From assembly GCA_012932295.1 (NCBI GenBank), contig JAAONU010000016.1, forward strand, positions 15,540,111 to 15,604,110: a stretch of 64,000 nt of DNA, written 5' to 3'. The DNA is from Cyclina sinensis. Taxonomy: Eukaryota; Mollusca; Bivalvia; Venerida; Veneridae. This document shows, in pieces, positions 48,601 to 59,097 of this stretch (the first letter of the stretch is position 1; each line of letters opens with the position of its first letter). The notes below the pieces were generated by a model. It worked only from the letters and a program-made list of their open reading frames with translations, made no database searches and was not told the origin of the DNA. The translations under genes were made by a program, and so were the position numbers.

Positions 48601-51600
48601 ATTCATTGAGCAGGATTAATTCAGGTTGCAAGAACTAGCTTCCTAGCTCTTAAATAAATTGGTTTAAATTGAACTATAGTTATTTTGGTTATTCAACTTT
48701 TTCTAGTTTATCTGCTACCTCAGTTAAACTTCCCCATGGTATACGTCTACATTTACATCTTTGAGCAGTGAACAATATTTACTCAAATATTACCTCTTGT
48801 ATACTAGGTTCAACAGGCTAGTATATGTTTAGCCAAAACCTTTCCAGCTTCTGAAAACACATCTCTACACAACTCGTCCTCTTCTTCAGCACCTTTACAG
48901 TGAAATAAAAAAAAGTACAAAACGTACATGTGTCATGTGTGCAATTTTTTAGTGGTAATATAAAATTCTGAAATCTACTTAATGTATTTTAGTGTGTTTT
49001 TTTCTTTATATAAACATTTCAAATACAGAAGCGAGAAGCAATAAAACAATTGATTTTCGAGCTGCATAGATTCTAATGTTTCAACAGTTTTCAAGTTATG
49101 TACAGATGGATAGTTTATATAACTACTGCTCCTTGGAAGTACAAGCAGTATCCCCCCATTCTCTAGATCTGAGTAAGATTCTTATTTCCACACTCTCTGT
49201 GCAAGTACTGGTTTGAATCCAGGAAGCTGTTACTGAATAGGCAAGTACTGGTTTGAATCCAGGAAGCTGTTACTGAATAGGCAAGTACTGGTTTGAATCC
49301 AGGAAGCTGTTACTGAATAGGCAAGTACTGGTTTGAATCCAGGAAGCTGTTACTGAATAGGCAAGTACTGGTTTGAATCCAGGAAGCCGTTACTGAATAG
49401 GATTTGCATTAGTTGCAACAACTTGTTTCCCAGTTGAGGCAAAGTAAATATAGTTTTTCAAGGATCTAGAAAACACAGCTAACTTTCTTACATATGGCAT
49501 AGCTCAAATTCAAAGTCCTAGAAAACACTAGAGTAAATACTTTGTTTTTTTATTTGGTTGTGACAGCCAACAACATAATTCTCTAAATAACAAGCAATTA
49601 CTGTAGACCAAACAATACTATGAAATCACATGAATTTTATGAATGAAAATCACAACTTACAGCATACTACATAAATGTAGTCCTTGTTGGTATAAACACC
49701 AGATTCATTACACACCCCATCAATGCCAAAATTTGTACGATTGTTGAACTCAGATAATAAACACATTATTTTTAATGTATCGAATTTTGTTAAAAAGCCT
49801 TTTGTACTTAGAAAGTCTCTACTTATAAATGCTTGATTTGTTCAGAATAGTATTCGCTATGACTGTGACTTCGTATTTGTGTTGTGTTGTGTATGACTAT
49901 GTACTAGTACTATGTATATGTCATAAATAAAATATATGTTGTGTTGTGTTGTGTTGTGTATATCAAAATATGCTGACACTATAAGATGAAAAGAAAGGAC
50001 AGGTAATCTGTTGAGTATGTAGTAAATGACAATAAATGACAGTTACCTTCAGCTATATGTTTACACATCCCAGCAATTTTTGACTTCTCAAACTCAGAGT
50101 AGAGGTATTTCAACATACCATTATTCTCTGATATCTGAAAAGAGAGTTACAGATTTATGGAAATTCTGATTTTTTTTAGTCTAATAAATGAACACACAAA
50201 ACACTACTTTCCAAAACATATTACAAAACCCTGTTCATTGAAATTACTTACTTGCTTAAATTCCTGGAGCACATATCAGTCTCTGTGAGCTTGACCTTTG
50301 ACCTAATGACCTCAAAGTCAATGGGGGTCATCTACTGGTGATGACCAACCAGTATACCAAGTTTGGTGAACCTAGGTCAAAGCGTTCTCTAGTTATTGAT
50401 CGGAAACCGTTTTTAAGATGAAAGTCTCTGTGATCTTGACCTTTGACCTAATGACCTCAAAGTCAATAGGGGTCATCTACTGGTGATGACCAACCAGTAT
50501 ACCAAGTTTGGTGAACCTAGGTCAAAGCGTTCTCTAGTTATTGATCAGAAACCGTTTTTAGGATGAAGGTCCCTGTGAGCTTGACCTTTGACCTAAAGAC
50601 CTCAAAATCAGTAGGGGTCATCTACTGGTGATGACCAACCAGCACACCAAGTTTGGTGAACCTAGGTCAAAGCGTTCTCAAGTTATTGATCGGAAACCGT
50701 TTTAAGAATGAAAGTCTCTGTGATCTTGACCTTTGACTTAATGACCTCGAAATCAATAGGGGTCATCTACTAGTGATGACCAACCAGCATACCAAGTTTG
50801 GTGAACCTAGGTCAAAGCGTTCTCTAGTTATTGATCGGAAACCATTTTTAGGATGAAGGTCCCTGTGAGCTTGACCTTTGACCTAATGACCTCGAAATCA
50901 ATAGGGGTCATCTACTAGTGATGTCCAACCAGCATACCAAGTTTGGTGAACCTAGGTCAAAGCGTTCTCTAGTTATTGATCAGAAACCGTTTTTAGGATG
51001 AAGGTCCCTGTGATCTTGACCTTTGACCTAATGACCTCAAAATCAATAGGGGTCATCTACTGGTGATGACCAACCAGCAAACCAAGTTTGGTGAACCTAG
51101 GTCAACGTGTTCTCTAGTTATTGGTCGGAAACCGTTTCTACCTACAAGGTCAATGTGACCTTGACCTTTGACCCCTTGACCCCAAAATCAATAGGGGTCA
51201 TCTACTGGTGATGGACAATAATCCTACCAAGTTTGAAGTTCCTAGGCCTAAGCCTTCTTTAGTTATTGGTCGGAAACTTAAAATGACAGACATCATACTT
51301 ACCAACATCTCACACCTTAAACACCCATAAAGCATTAAAATATATATAAAAGTCTGGCTCTAGAAGGATACAAGCCTGTCATTCACATTTTCAACAGTTG
51401 TTTCAGTTGAATTAAATTTCCTTATAGATTTGCTCTAGACTCATTTCAAATGTTAACATATGAATTATTAAATTCAAAGACATTAATTGTATTAACAGGT
51501 CTATTAATATTTAAATTTATTTTTGTTATTTGCCAACAAAGCCTTCAGAAGTACAGAATACTTCACATATGTGAATAACAGCATTTTTTGTCAAACAGGA

Positions 51601-54600
51601 CACTCTGAAGACTATTCGCATACCTGAAAATACTTGTGCATTATTTTCCTCACACATTCCACACTGTACCTGGATATGTTTAAATTATCGTCATGGTCAA
51701 AAAGACGCTTGAGAGCCAGCTGTGTAATCCAGTAGGCTGATCCCTCATCCCCTATCAGATGGCCCCATCCACCGCATCGTCTAGTTGTGTTGTCTGGATT
51801 GATCAGCTGACAGTTGGACCCTGTTCCAGCAATCAACACTATACCACCTGTAACCAAAGCTCTGAAGGTACTTTTTGACAATGGTTTGTTTCCTTAGGTG
51901 AGAAATGAGGCTTTTTGTTACTGAGGTCTTTTTCCAAACCATTATGTTACAAATGGCTTTATAAGCATTTTATTATAGTTTTCATGTAATTAAGCTGATT
52001 TAAACAAAGGCAAATGAGAGATGACTTTGCTGATGGTTTTGATAAATATTCTGATAAACACTGTTCATTAATATTTATTTTGATAAAAGCCATCTCCGTG
52101 GCCTAGTAGTTAAGGCATTCACCTATAGAGTGGGAGGTTGAAGGTTCGAGTCCTGTCAGGGGCTTGTTCTGATGCAGCCGGTTGGTGAGCTACAAGCTAG
52201 TTAAAGAATGGTTACTGAATGTCTGTCTGCTTGGCACCTGGCACAATAGGATAAGGAATTGGGGAGTAAATGTGTACACTAATAAAGGTGTCTCAAAAGC
52301 ACAGGAGGCTGGCCCTTTCAGTAGGGATGACACTATAACAAACAAGCACTTTACTTTATTCTAAGTTACAAAAAAAATTCAAAACATACATGCTGCCCTC
52401 TTGAGTAAACTGAAAATATCAAGCCTGAGAAAAAATGCTAGATAAAATAACTGCCAGTCTTGACATGGACATAAAATTAACATAGCTAAATAATTTTCAA
52501 GACAATATTACCATAAGGTGTTGCTGTAAACAAAGCACCCCATGTATCACTAGCAACAAACACTTCCTCAGAGTCTTTGTTATAGTTTTCTTTGATATGC
52601 TGTATAAGTTTGACCTGTGATTCTTTCTCATCAGCACCACTCATTGACAAACCCTGAATATAGATTTATATAGTTTACATGTAGAAAAAGAAGAAACATC
52701 TGTTTATCATCTGTTTAAATTTTCAATATTATAATTTGTGACCACCTATGGGCAGAGAAGGACATCAACAGTACTTTAATTGTATATCCTATGCTATTCC
52801 ATACAACATCATTTCTTTTCATTGCACCAGATTAAGAAGCAAAATTTCAAAGCCAGAATAGGATGTTTCATAATGGCAGAATTTGTACCATGGTATATTC
52901 ATCAATATACCATGCTGCATTGTTATTTATGCCATAATCAAACTGCAGGTAAAAACTGATATAATCTTCATAAGGTTTCTAATTTTTCATGTATTTTCAG
53001 TATTTTTTGTTTTTCATTTTTAATTGCTGCTAGTTCATGTTTCTACTGAAGCAGACCCTTGGGATTATATGAGATCATGAAAACTTAGAAAAAAACATGT
53101 ATTAACATTATGCTTAGGTACCTATTACCTTTATGTCCTATCCACTCAGAAAAGATTACTTTCTTTAGATTTAATTGTTTTGCAGGATGAAGAATGTTTC
53201 ACAATAGGAAATCAGACACCTTTTGCATGTTCAGTGTATAACATTGCTACCATAAGTTGAATGTGTCATTAGGAAGATCACCAGAGAGGTTCTAACAAAT
53301 ATCTCTTGGATCACCAACTTTCTACGCCACCTTTAGACCACAATGTCATAACACTGACAGAAATTATATGTTAGCTTCTTTCAAATGAAGTAAATCGATG
53401 CAGGTGTGTCTTCCTTAAAAATGAAAGAGTTTCTTACCACTGCCTTTAACTGTGTAGTTGGAGCCAGTTTGGCATTCTGTTTGGCAGCCTCTAGCATGCC
53501 ATGTATACGTCTGCAACATTCATCAAGACCTATCAACTAAAAGACAATAAATATCTTTGCTAGCAAAAGATTGACTGTACTGTGACATGCAACTATATTT
53601 ATAACAGAAAATTAAAGTTTTTTCCATTTTAACAACATAGCAACTAACTCATTTAGGCAAATTCTTTATCTATCACCAAATTTTGAAGGTTTGTGTAACC
53701 GCTGTTTCATGTTTGTCAAAGACTTAAAATATACTACAAATTAGTAAATTCTTTCTGAACCAACAGAATACAACTTTTTATCACACAGCAAGTCAGTGTT
53801 TCTCCAAAATGCTAAATAACGTACCATTAAAAGTCTTATTTGGAAATCATTATCAATGGCAAAAACAGGGCATTTTTACATTAATTTTTTCATTTCTGGT
53901 TTGACTCTGATAAGTAACGTATCATTTTGTGAATAAAAATGTATGCTCTATTGTATGATTCAATTTGTTTTCATCAGACTTGAACAGTTAAGGAGATATT
54001 TAAAATATAATGTGAACAAGACCTTGTGAAATCTTCTCTACCTACTGCAATATTTTGGGAGATTCGCACAAGAAACAAGTATCTGGTATTGTTGGTCTTA
54101 ATATGTTCATTTTACATTAGATACAGGTGATCATTTTGCATTTTGTTTTGAGAATAAAACTATTTCTTCCGCCTTTAGTCAACCTGATAAAATGTCCAAC
54201 TTTCTTCCTATTACAACCTATGCTATCAGATGTCATACCAAGGCTGACTGGTAAACAAGTGGATGTGAGCTTCACAACACATCCAAGTACTGGTACGTGA
54301 TTTGCTGTCTGTATTGTGTTTTTGAATTGTCAGACATTAGCAGTACACAAATGTATAAACAATGACTTTGTGTTGATATACAAAACTGGATCAAATCCAG
54401 ACATCCCTTGGTTAACACTGGAAGCATTTAGTTACTCTTTAACCGGACTTAAGTTCTTGATTCTTTTTCTCTCCCTTTTTATAGGATCCAAATATGGCTG
54501 AAATTTTATTATTATTTTTTCCGTAAAAAGAGGAAGACCAATATTTAGATCAAGAAAATACTCTGACTGAAAATAAATAAATAAATAAATAAATATCTTG

Positions 54601-56766
54601 TTTCCTGACACAAATTGTAGAAAAACACTGTCATTCTTGTTCATTATCAGGCACTTTTCAAGAACTAAATCTTGTAAACTCACCAGTATGTATCAGTTAT
54701 AAGCAGACTGAGCCCAACTTACCCACTGATTTGTACCTTCTCCTTCACTTGTAGCTAGAACCTGTCCATCTGACCGATACAGAATAAACTTTGAATGGGT
54801 TGCTCCACTTGAAAAAGAAATAAGGAGTCGTTACAGAATTATGTGTTTCAAAATTCTCTTAAACTATTATTCATATTATTTATATTCAGTCAGTGCCAAC
54901 TGTTAACGTTCAATTTTCAAAAACATCTGGTGCTAAAGAACAATGACGAGCATCGGTTTACAAAAGATACAAGACCTAGTTATATAAGTTTCAGACAAAT
55001 TTTTGGAACCAAATTGTTTTGTTTTTTTATATCTTAAAGGAAATTCCTCATTCTCAAAGGTCACCCTGTCTATGTAGTGGTAGAAATTAGACCTTGTCAT
55101 CTCACACTGCAGTATATTTCCAAATTCATGTCACTTAATATCTAGGTTTATCAATGCCATTGGCTGGCTCAGTTTATCAACTGATTTCAATCAGTAAAAA
55201 AAATATAATTTTAAGCACTAATCTGTGTTTTCTTAATATCCTGTGATGTCAAAACCTGTCATGATAAATTATGTTTTTTTTTCATAAACTAACAGTGTAA
55301 AATATAAAACAGCAGGTAAACAATTTAAATTAGTTTAAATGATAAGAAATAAAAATAGTTTCGAAAATTTCACTGGGACTAACAATACTCATTGTACTGA
55401 CTTTAAACACTGAATGCGACTTCTCTTATCATCCATGAAAAAAATGTGATTAATTTCAATTCATCATTTGTGTAGGGGTTGTTTCATTAATGTAGCACCA
55501 ATATATTTTGTCACATCAATTATCAAATTTTTAGTCTTTCAAATATATATGAATGGAGATGCTGCCAAACACAAATTAATGTAATTATTTCAAAGTCGGA
55601 CATTATGCACCAGTGTCTTATGCATCCAGTCATTAGGTGCCACCTTTAAAGATGTTATGTGCCGTTATTATTTTTGCATGTCTTGATTTATTTTTACATT
55701 AAATTTAAAGTATGAGTGATAATATGATGCATAATGGTGTAATTTAAGAATTATTACTATTTAAAAAATTTATAGATGTATATCCTGAAACTATTCCTTG
55801 AATAAAACTTAAATACAAGAAAATTCCTATCATTGTTGACTTAATCCTATATTCTAACAACTAGTAAATCCTTTTACCTGATATTACAGTCTGCAAGTAA
55901 CAATTTAATGTAACCCAAACTTAATTTGATGGCCATAGGTTGTGTATGAGGTGTTCAGTGATATCTGTCCACATGTGTTTAATTAATGCCAAACATATCA
56001 AATAAGTTATTAAGCTATGATTCTCAAATAATCAGCACTATGAAAATTTAATTACAATTATCTTAGACAGTTATGCAAAGTATGAGAAAAACATTAATCA
56101 AGTTGTAATATATAATCTGGTATTTCCAGGATGATCGTCAGTCACTAGAGACTAACCTCAGTCATGTCTAAGACAGCTGAATTCCTTTACAGTGTCATGA
56201 AACAATGTTTCCTCAGAGTTAATTTCTATTCATAAAGGCCTATTCAAAAGACTGTGGTGCATGAAAGACACAGCAGCCCAACAAATTGTGCGCCTAGGGC
56301 TCTTTATTGTATTGACGAATGGTCGCCCTTCTATGAAAAGGCTGACATCTATGTAATATCAGTTTGTAAATCGGTCGGTCTTGCAGTCGAAATATTGAGA
56401 CTAAAAGACACAGTAGTCCATCGTGTCTCATTTGTTCCCTTCAAAAATAATATTTAAGGCTAATCCAATATTAAATATGTTTAAATCAAGAGAATTTTTA
56501 AATCTTCTTATATTTCAAAACAGTCCATGAAATATATGCACAGCGATTATAACGAAAACACGATTACAAATATGAAATACATGAAGCTTGTAAAGAGTCG
56601 CGAAAAAGGGTTTCAACAAGTAATAATCATTCCATTCTTTTAGAAAAAGCAATGACATTTCCCTTTCTGGTTCGTTAGTAACTGCTTATAAATCTTTACA
56701 ATACTTGATAATAAAATGATTGAAATTTTACCCTTCTAATCCACCAAAGTACTGATAATTTGCCAT
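45663..56766 (-). CDS. NAGK: N-acetyl-D-glucosamine kinase, nine coding exons
   Basis: It phosphorylates N-acetylglucosamine to GlcNAc-6-phosphate in the cytosol, salvaging amino sugars into the UDP-GlcNAc pathway. Coding exons (minus strand, all with GT-AG introns): 56732-56766, 54723-54807, 53438-53536, 52512-52653, 51624-51847, 50047-50134, 48794-48892, 48107-48183 and 45663-45841. Together they give 342 residues if one lost base in exon 7 is allowed for; the human protein has 344. Visible are the N-terminal phosphate loop GGLEGGATHSKF (8-19), catalytic-type Asp109 in SDTWG, AGTGSN (127-132), [16 protein letters not shown] (145-160), VGSVWKSW in exon 8, and ASLGA with PMDYEANA near the end. 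The start ATG (56766) is preceded by GGAACT and lies in the first exon. Exon 7 has an in-frame TGA, described separately. The assignment is firm; functionality is uncertain. Confidence 0.93.
48465..48650 (+). repeat. tRNA-derived SINE in NAGK intron 7
   Basis: The A-box-like GTAGTGGTCAAGATGTTAG and B-box-like CACAGGTTTGGATCCC are spaced as in tRNA-derived SINEs. The tail contains GAGTACTGGTTTGAATCTAG and GGTTGCAAGAACTAGCTTCC TAG, and the second part is found again beside the 40-bp array at 49201. Confidence 0.6.
48794..48892 (-). pseudogene. NAGK: NAGK exon 7 with one-base deletion
   Basis: Entered from exon 6, the frame reads [25 protein letters not shown] and then Cys and a TGA stop (48810-48812). 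Shifting by one base after HILA gives LLNLVYK. This reaches a good donor (AAGAG|GTAATA) in the phase needed by exon 8 (acceptor CCAGAG|TTTACTG), with the same residue count as human NAGK between the HI and GK motifs. The simplest reading is loss of one base in the run at 48815-48818, either real or a sequencing error. Confidence 0.8.
49201..49400 (+). repeat. 40-bp minisatellite, five copies
   Basis: GCAAGTACTGGTTTGAATCC AGGAAGCTGTTACTGAATAG is repeated exactly at 49201, 49241, 49281 and 49321. A fifth copy (49361) has one change. The flanks (CACACTCTCTGT before; GATTTGCATTAGTTGCAACA ACTTGTTTCC after) match the tail of the SINE at 48465-48650. It lies in the intron between NAGK exons 6 and 7. 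Confidence 0.95.
49855..49965 (+). repeat. LINE-like tail with (GTGTT)n
   Basis: ATGTCATAAATAAAATATAT followed by GTTGTGTTGTGTTGTGTTGTG has the look of a non-LTR 3' end with a pentanucleotide tail. No coding part is attached. Confidence 0.4.
50280..51285 (+). repeat. 145-bp tandem array, seven copies, in NAGK intron 5
   Basis: TTGACCTTTGACCTAATGAC recurs at 50291, 50436, 50581, 50726, 50871, 51016 and 51161, a spacing of exactly 145 bp every time. Each unit has GGGGTCATCTACTGGTGATG, CCAAGTTTGGTGAACCTAGG and TTATTGATCGGAAACCG. GTGAGC and GTGATC versions alternate. The last copy is the most diverged. No terminal hairpin or GACGG tract was seen. Confidence 0.9.
52083..52362 (+). repeat. tRNA-derived SINE in NAGK intron 4
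   Basis: The A-box-like GTGGCCTAGTAGTTAAGGC and B-box-like AGGTTCGAGTCC are followed by about 190 bp of tail ending in an AT-rich segment. Paired GCC ends are weak, so it is not a functional tRNA. Confidence 0.6.
54572..54596 (+). repeat. (AAAT)n microsatellite
   Basis: AATAAATAAATAAATAAATA AATA in the intron between NAGK exons 1 and 2. Confidence 0.8.
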
Positions 56767-56884
56767 AGTTCCTCCCTCCGAAATTAGCAGATTTCATCCA
56801 AATGATTTGTTTACTTCCGGATTTCTGAAACGAACGTCGTGGAATCTCATTTATACAATTATCAACTATTTAGATGATTGTCAG
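56767..56884. promoter_or_regulatory. Putative bidirectional NAGK/TMEM230 promoter and TMEM230 non-coding exon 1
   Basis: Directly upstream of the NAGK start codon lies ACTTCCGG (56813-56820), the core of ETS-family sites common in divergent housekeeping promoters. About 65 bases further on the plus strand, GATTGTCAG|GTAAGC (junction after 56884) is an excellent splice donor with no coding frame of its own. The nearest matching acceptor before the TMEM230 start is TTTTGCTTTTCAG|AATTG (59050). I infer a TMEM230 5' UTR exon at about 56820-56884, transcribed away from NAGK. There is no transcript evidence. Confidence 0.4.
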
Positions 56885-57164
56885 GTAAGCATATATGTGT
56901 TTAAAGCTAAACGAATATGTTTACAATCAAATCTGTCTGGAACATATGAAAAGATGTTTTCAAAACAAAGTATGTTTTCAAATAAAAATGTGTTATAGTT
57001 TACGGATAGACACTGAACTTGGATTGAGACACAGTAACAAATGTCTAAAAAAGATAATCATACTGTGCTTGAAGAAATTGGTTTAGCTTTTTAAGGATGT
57101 ATATCAGATGTTTTTAGTGTTGTAGTGGACACCGGGTATATAAGGCATTTCCAACAGCCTCGCT

Positions 57165-57292
57165 GTTGGGCTAGCTCTTTAGCGACATGGTTGGAGTGTC
57201 TGGAACGTTTGCTAAGTTAAGCAACGTTATCCATGGTTAGTGCTTGGATGGGTGTCCCAAATTGACCTGATAGGCCAGGTTACTACAGTGTT
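57165..57292 (+). repeat. 5S rRNA-like relic, possibly a 5S/tRNA composite SINE
   Basis: GCTAAGTTAAGC (57211-57222) and GGTTAGTGCTTGGATGGGTG (57235-57254) match the internal control region of 5S rRNA genes in order and spacing. GACCTGATAGGCCAGGTTACTACAG resembles the 5S 3' stem. The segment before it, GGCTAGCTCTTTAGCGACATGG, looks more like a tRNA A-box region than 5S. It is too diverged to be a functional 5S gene. Confidence 0.5.
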
Positions 57293-57715
57293 TTAATCAA
57301 TTGATTTTATTTAAAACCCTTATATTTCTCAGGAATATTCATACATAGTCAGTTCAGTTTTAGTCCTTTATTGATTTTAGAAGTCTGGATAAAAGTGAGG
57401 CTGTAATGAAAAGTCAAGGAACTGTGCACATGTTTAAAACTTTTCCTTGGGAATTTTCAAGAGGGAGACTTTGTAGGGCTAGGCAATACCGAGAGTGCAA
57501 CGTTTAACTTGGTTCACCTGGTCTATTCTTTACTGTAAAAATGCTATCAAAATCTTGCCATGCATTGACACCATAAGTACACTGCATAACAACAAGTATA
57601 CTTAGCTCATTTTTATTTATGATCTCTTGAAATCAACATTTTCTAATTACACATTGTCAGTTTGCACCTACTCATTAAAAATTTTAGCGAAATTAATTAC
57701 TGTTGATAAGATATA

Positions 57716-58130
57716 ACAGGTGATGAAATATCGTGGCGTGACGGGGACTTGAACCCTTGGCCTTCCACCGACAGGGCAGACACTCTACCAACTGAGCTAC
57801 CAAGCCACACAGTTCTGCCATATCGATTTATCACCTTACCAATAAACCTGTACCCGGCTACATATACCCCCTCCAAATTTAGAATTTGTCCTGAATTCTC
57901 AGAGTCACAGAGAATATCATTAAACATTCTGAAGGTGCCGAAGCAGTATTTACGTTGGGCGCCAAATGTAACAGGTGGTGAAAAATTGTGGCTTGACCAG
58001 GACTTGAACCCAGGGCCTTTCGCTTACAGGGCGGACACTTTAGTCTACCAACTGAGCTACCAAGCCACATGGTTCTGCCATATCGATTAACACCTATAAA
58101 CCTGTACCCAGCTACAAACATCACACACTT
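57716..58130 (-). repeat. Tandem dimer of tRNA-like elements
   Basis: The minus strand carries two tRNA-like heads, GTGGCTTGGTAGCTCAGTTG ... GGTTCAAGTCC, at about 57733-57806 and 57984-58067. Each is followed by CTGT and CACC(T/G) sequence and preceded by repeated GCCATATCGATTTATCACC ... AAACCTGTACCCGGCTACA (57818-57862 and 58076-58116). The period is about 252 bp. The first head folds fairly well but has an atypical anticodon loop. The second has an extra seven bases near the D arm. They are more likely SINE-type than functional tRNA genes. Confidence 0.6.
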
Positions 58131-59097
58131 GCCAAATATTCCGCTTACCCCGTCAACCTTCACAAATGAAAGGAGGTGTGAAAGACCATATATTTTTCTT
58201 TAATTAACAGATTAACGATCATCTGCACATTGTTTTGAAGTTAGATTGCTTAAGGTCTAGGGCGCTCTCGTGTCATGTGAGATAAGACGTGATCGATTAA
58301 ATTTACATTGCATTTCACTGTTGCCTGTCAGATTAGATCTAAACCTCGATTATTGTTGCAGCAGATCATACACGAAGTGTGGGTCATAAAAATACCAAAA
58401 AGTTAAATAAACAGCTAATCATTTGTGGAATTTTCTTCACTCAGGGTTTTTTGAAACCCAGCCGGGTGAAACAGGTTTTATGTTCAAAACCAGGAGCCTA
58501 CCAGCCAAACCAGGAGAGTTGGTATGCATGTGTGCAGTAAATCTGAGCACAAAAATTCATCTTCCAAAGTCTGTGTTGTTGGGAAATATTTTAAATCCAA
58601 TTAAAAACACTTACCACAAATTTTGCAAATATTTGAGAGATAGATTTCTCAAAATAAACTTCATTTTAAATTTATGTTACAAATGAAGAGGAAATTATTG
58701 TCAAGTTTTAACATCTTTAAACATTATAAATCTCCAGTGTCTGTGAGAAAGATGAAAGTTCGAGAATAGTGTTCATAAAAGAGTAGCCTAATTTATTATG
58801 CATATTATTATCTTAATCTGTTGAACCTGCTTTTATAGATATTTATTTTTAGTTGTTCAAGTAATTTGGTCTAGTCTTTCAAAGTGGTAACTTCTTTATC
58901 TGTAATCAATTGGCAGAGCTTGTAAAATAAACTTATTATGTAAATACCATTCAAATTAAGCAATATTATAAATATAATGCAGTGCTTAAATAATTATTAC
59001 ATACATATATGTTTTACCTACATCAAGATCCATCATTTTTGCTTTTCAGAATTGTACATAGTTTTCACAGCTTCAGCATAATTTTTGGACAGTCAAA
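58131..59097. other. Upstream intron of TMEM230; 5' UTR part from 59050
   Basis: AT-rich sequence. TTTTGCTTTTCAG at 59037-59049 is a good acceptor before the 48 bases of 5' UTR that precede the TMEM230 ATG. Nothing else is recognised. Confidence 0.4.

Noticed and set aside
57733..57806. Possible functional tRNA gene on the minus strand
   Set aside because: The anticodon loop lacks the usual T before the anticodon, the acceptor stem has a mismatch, and a near-copy lies 252 bp away with the same non-tRNA flanks; SINE-like is more likely.
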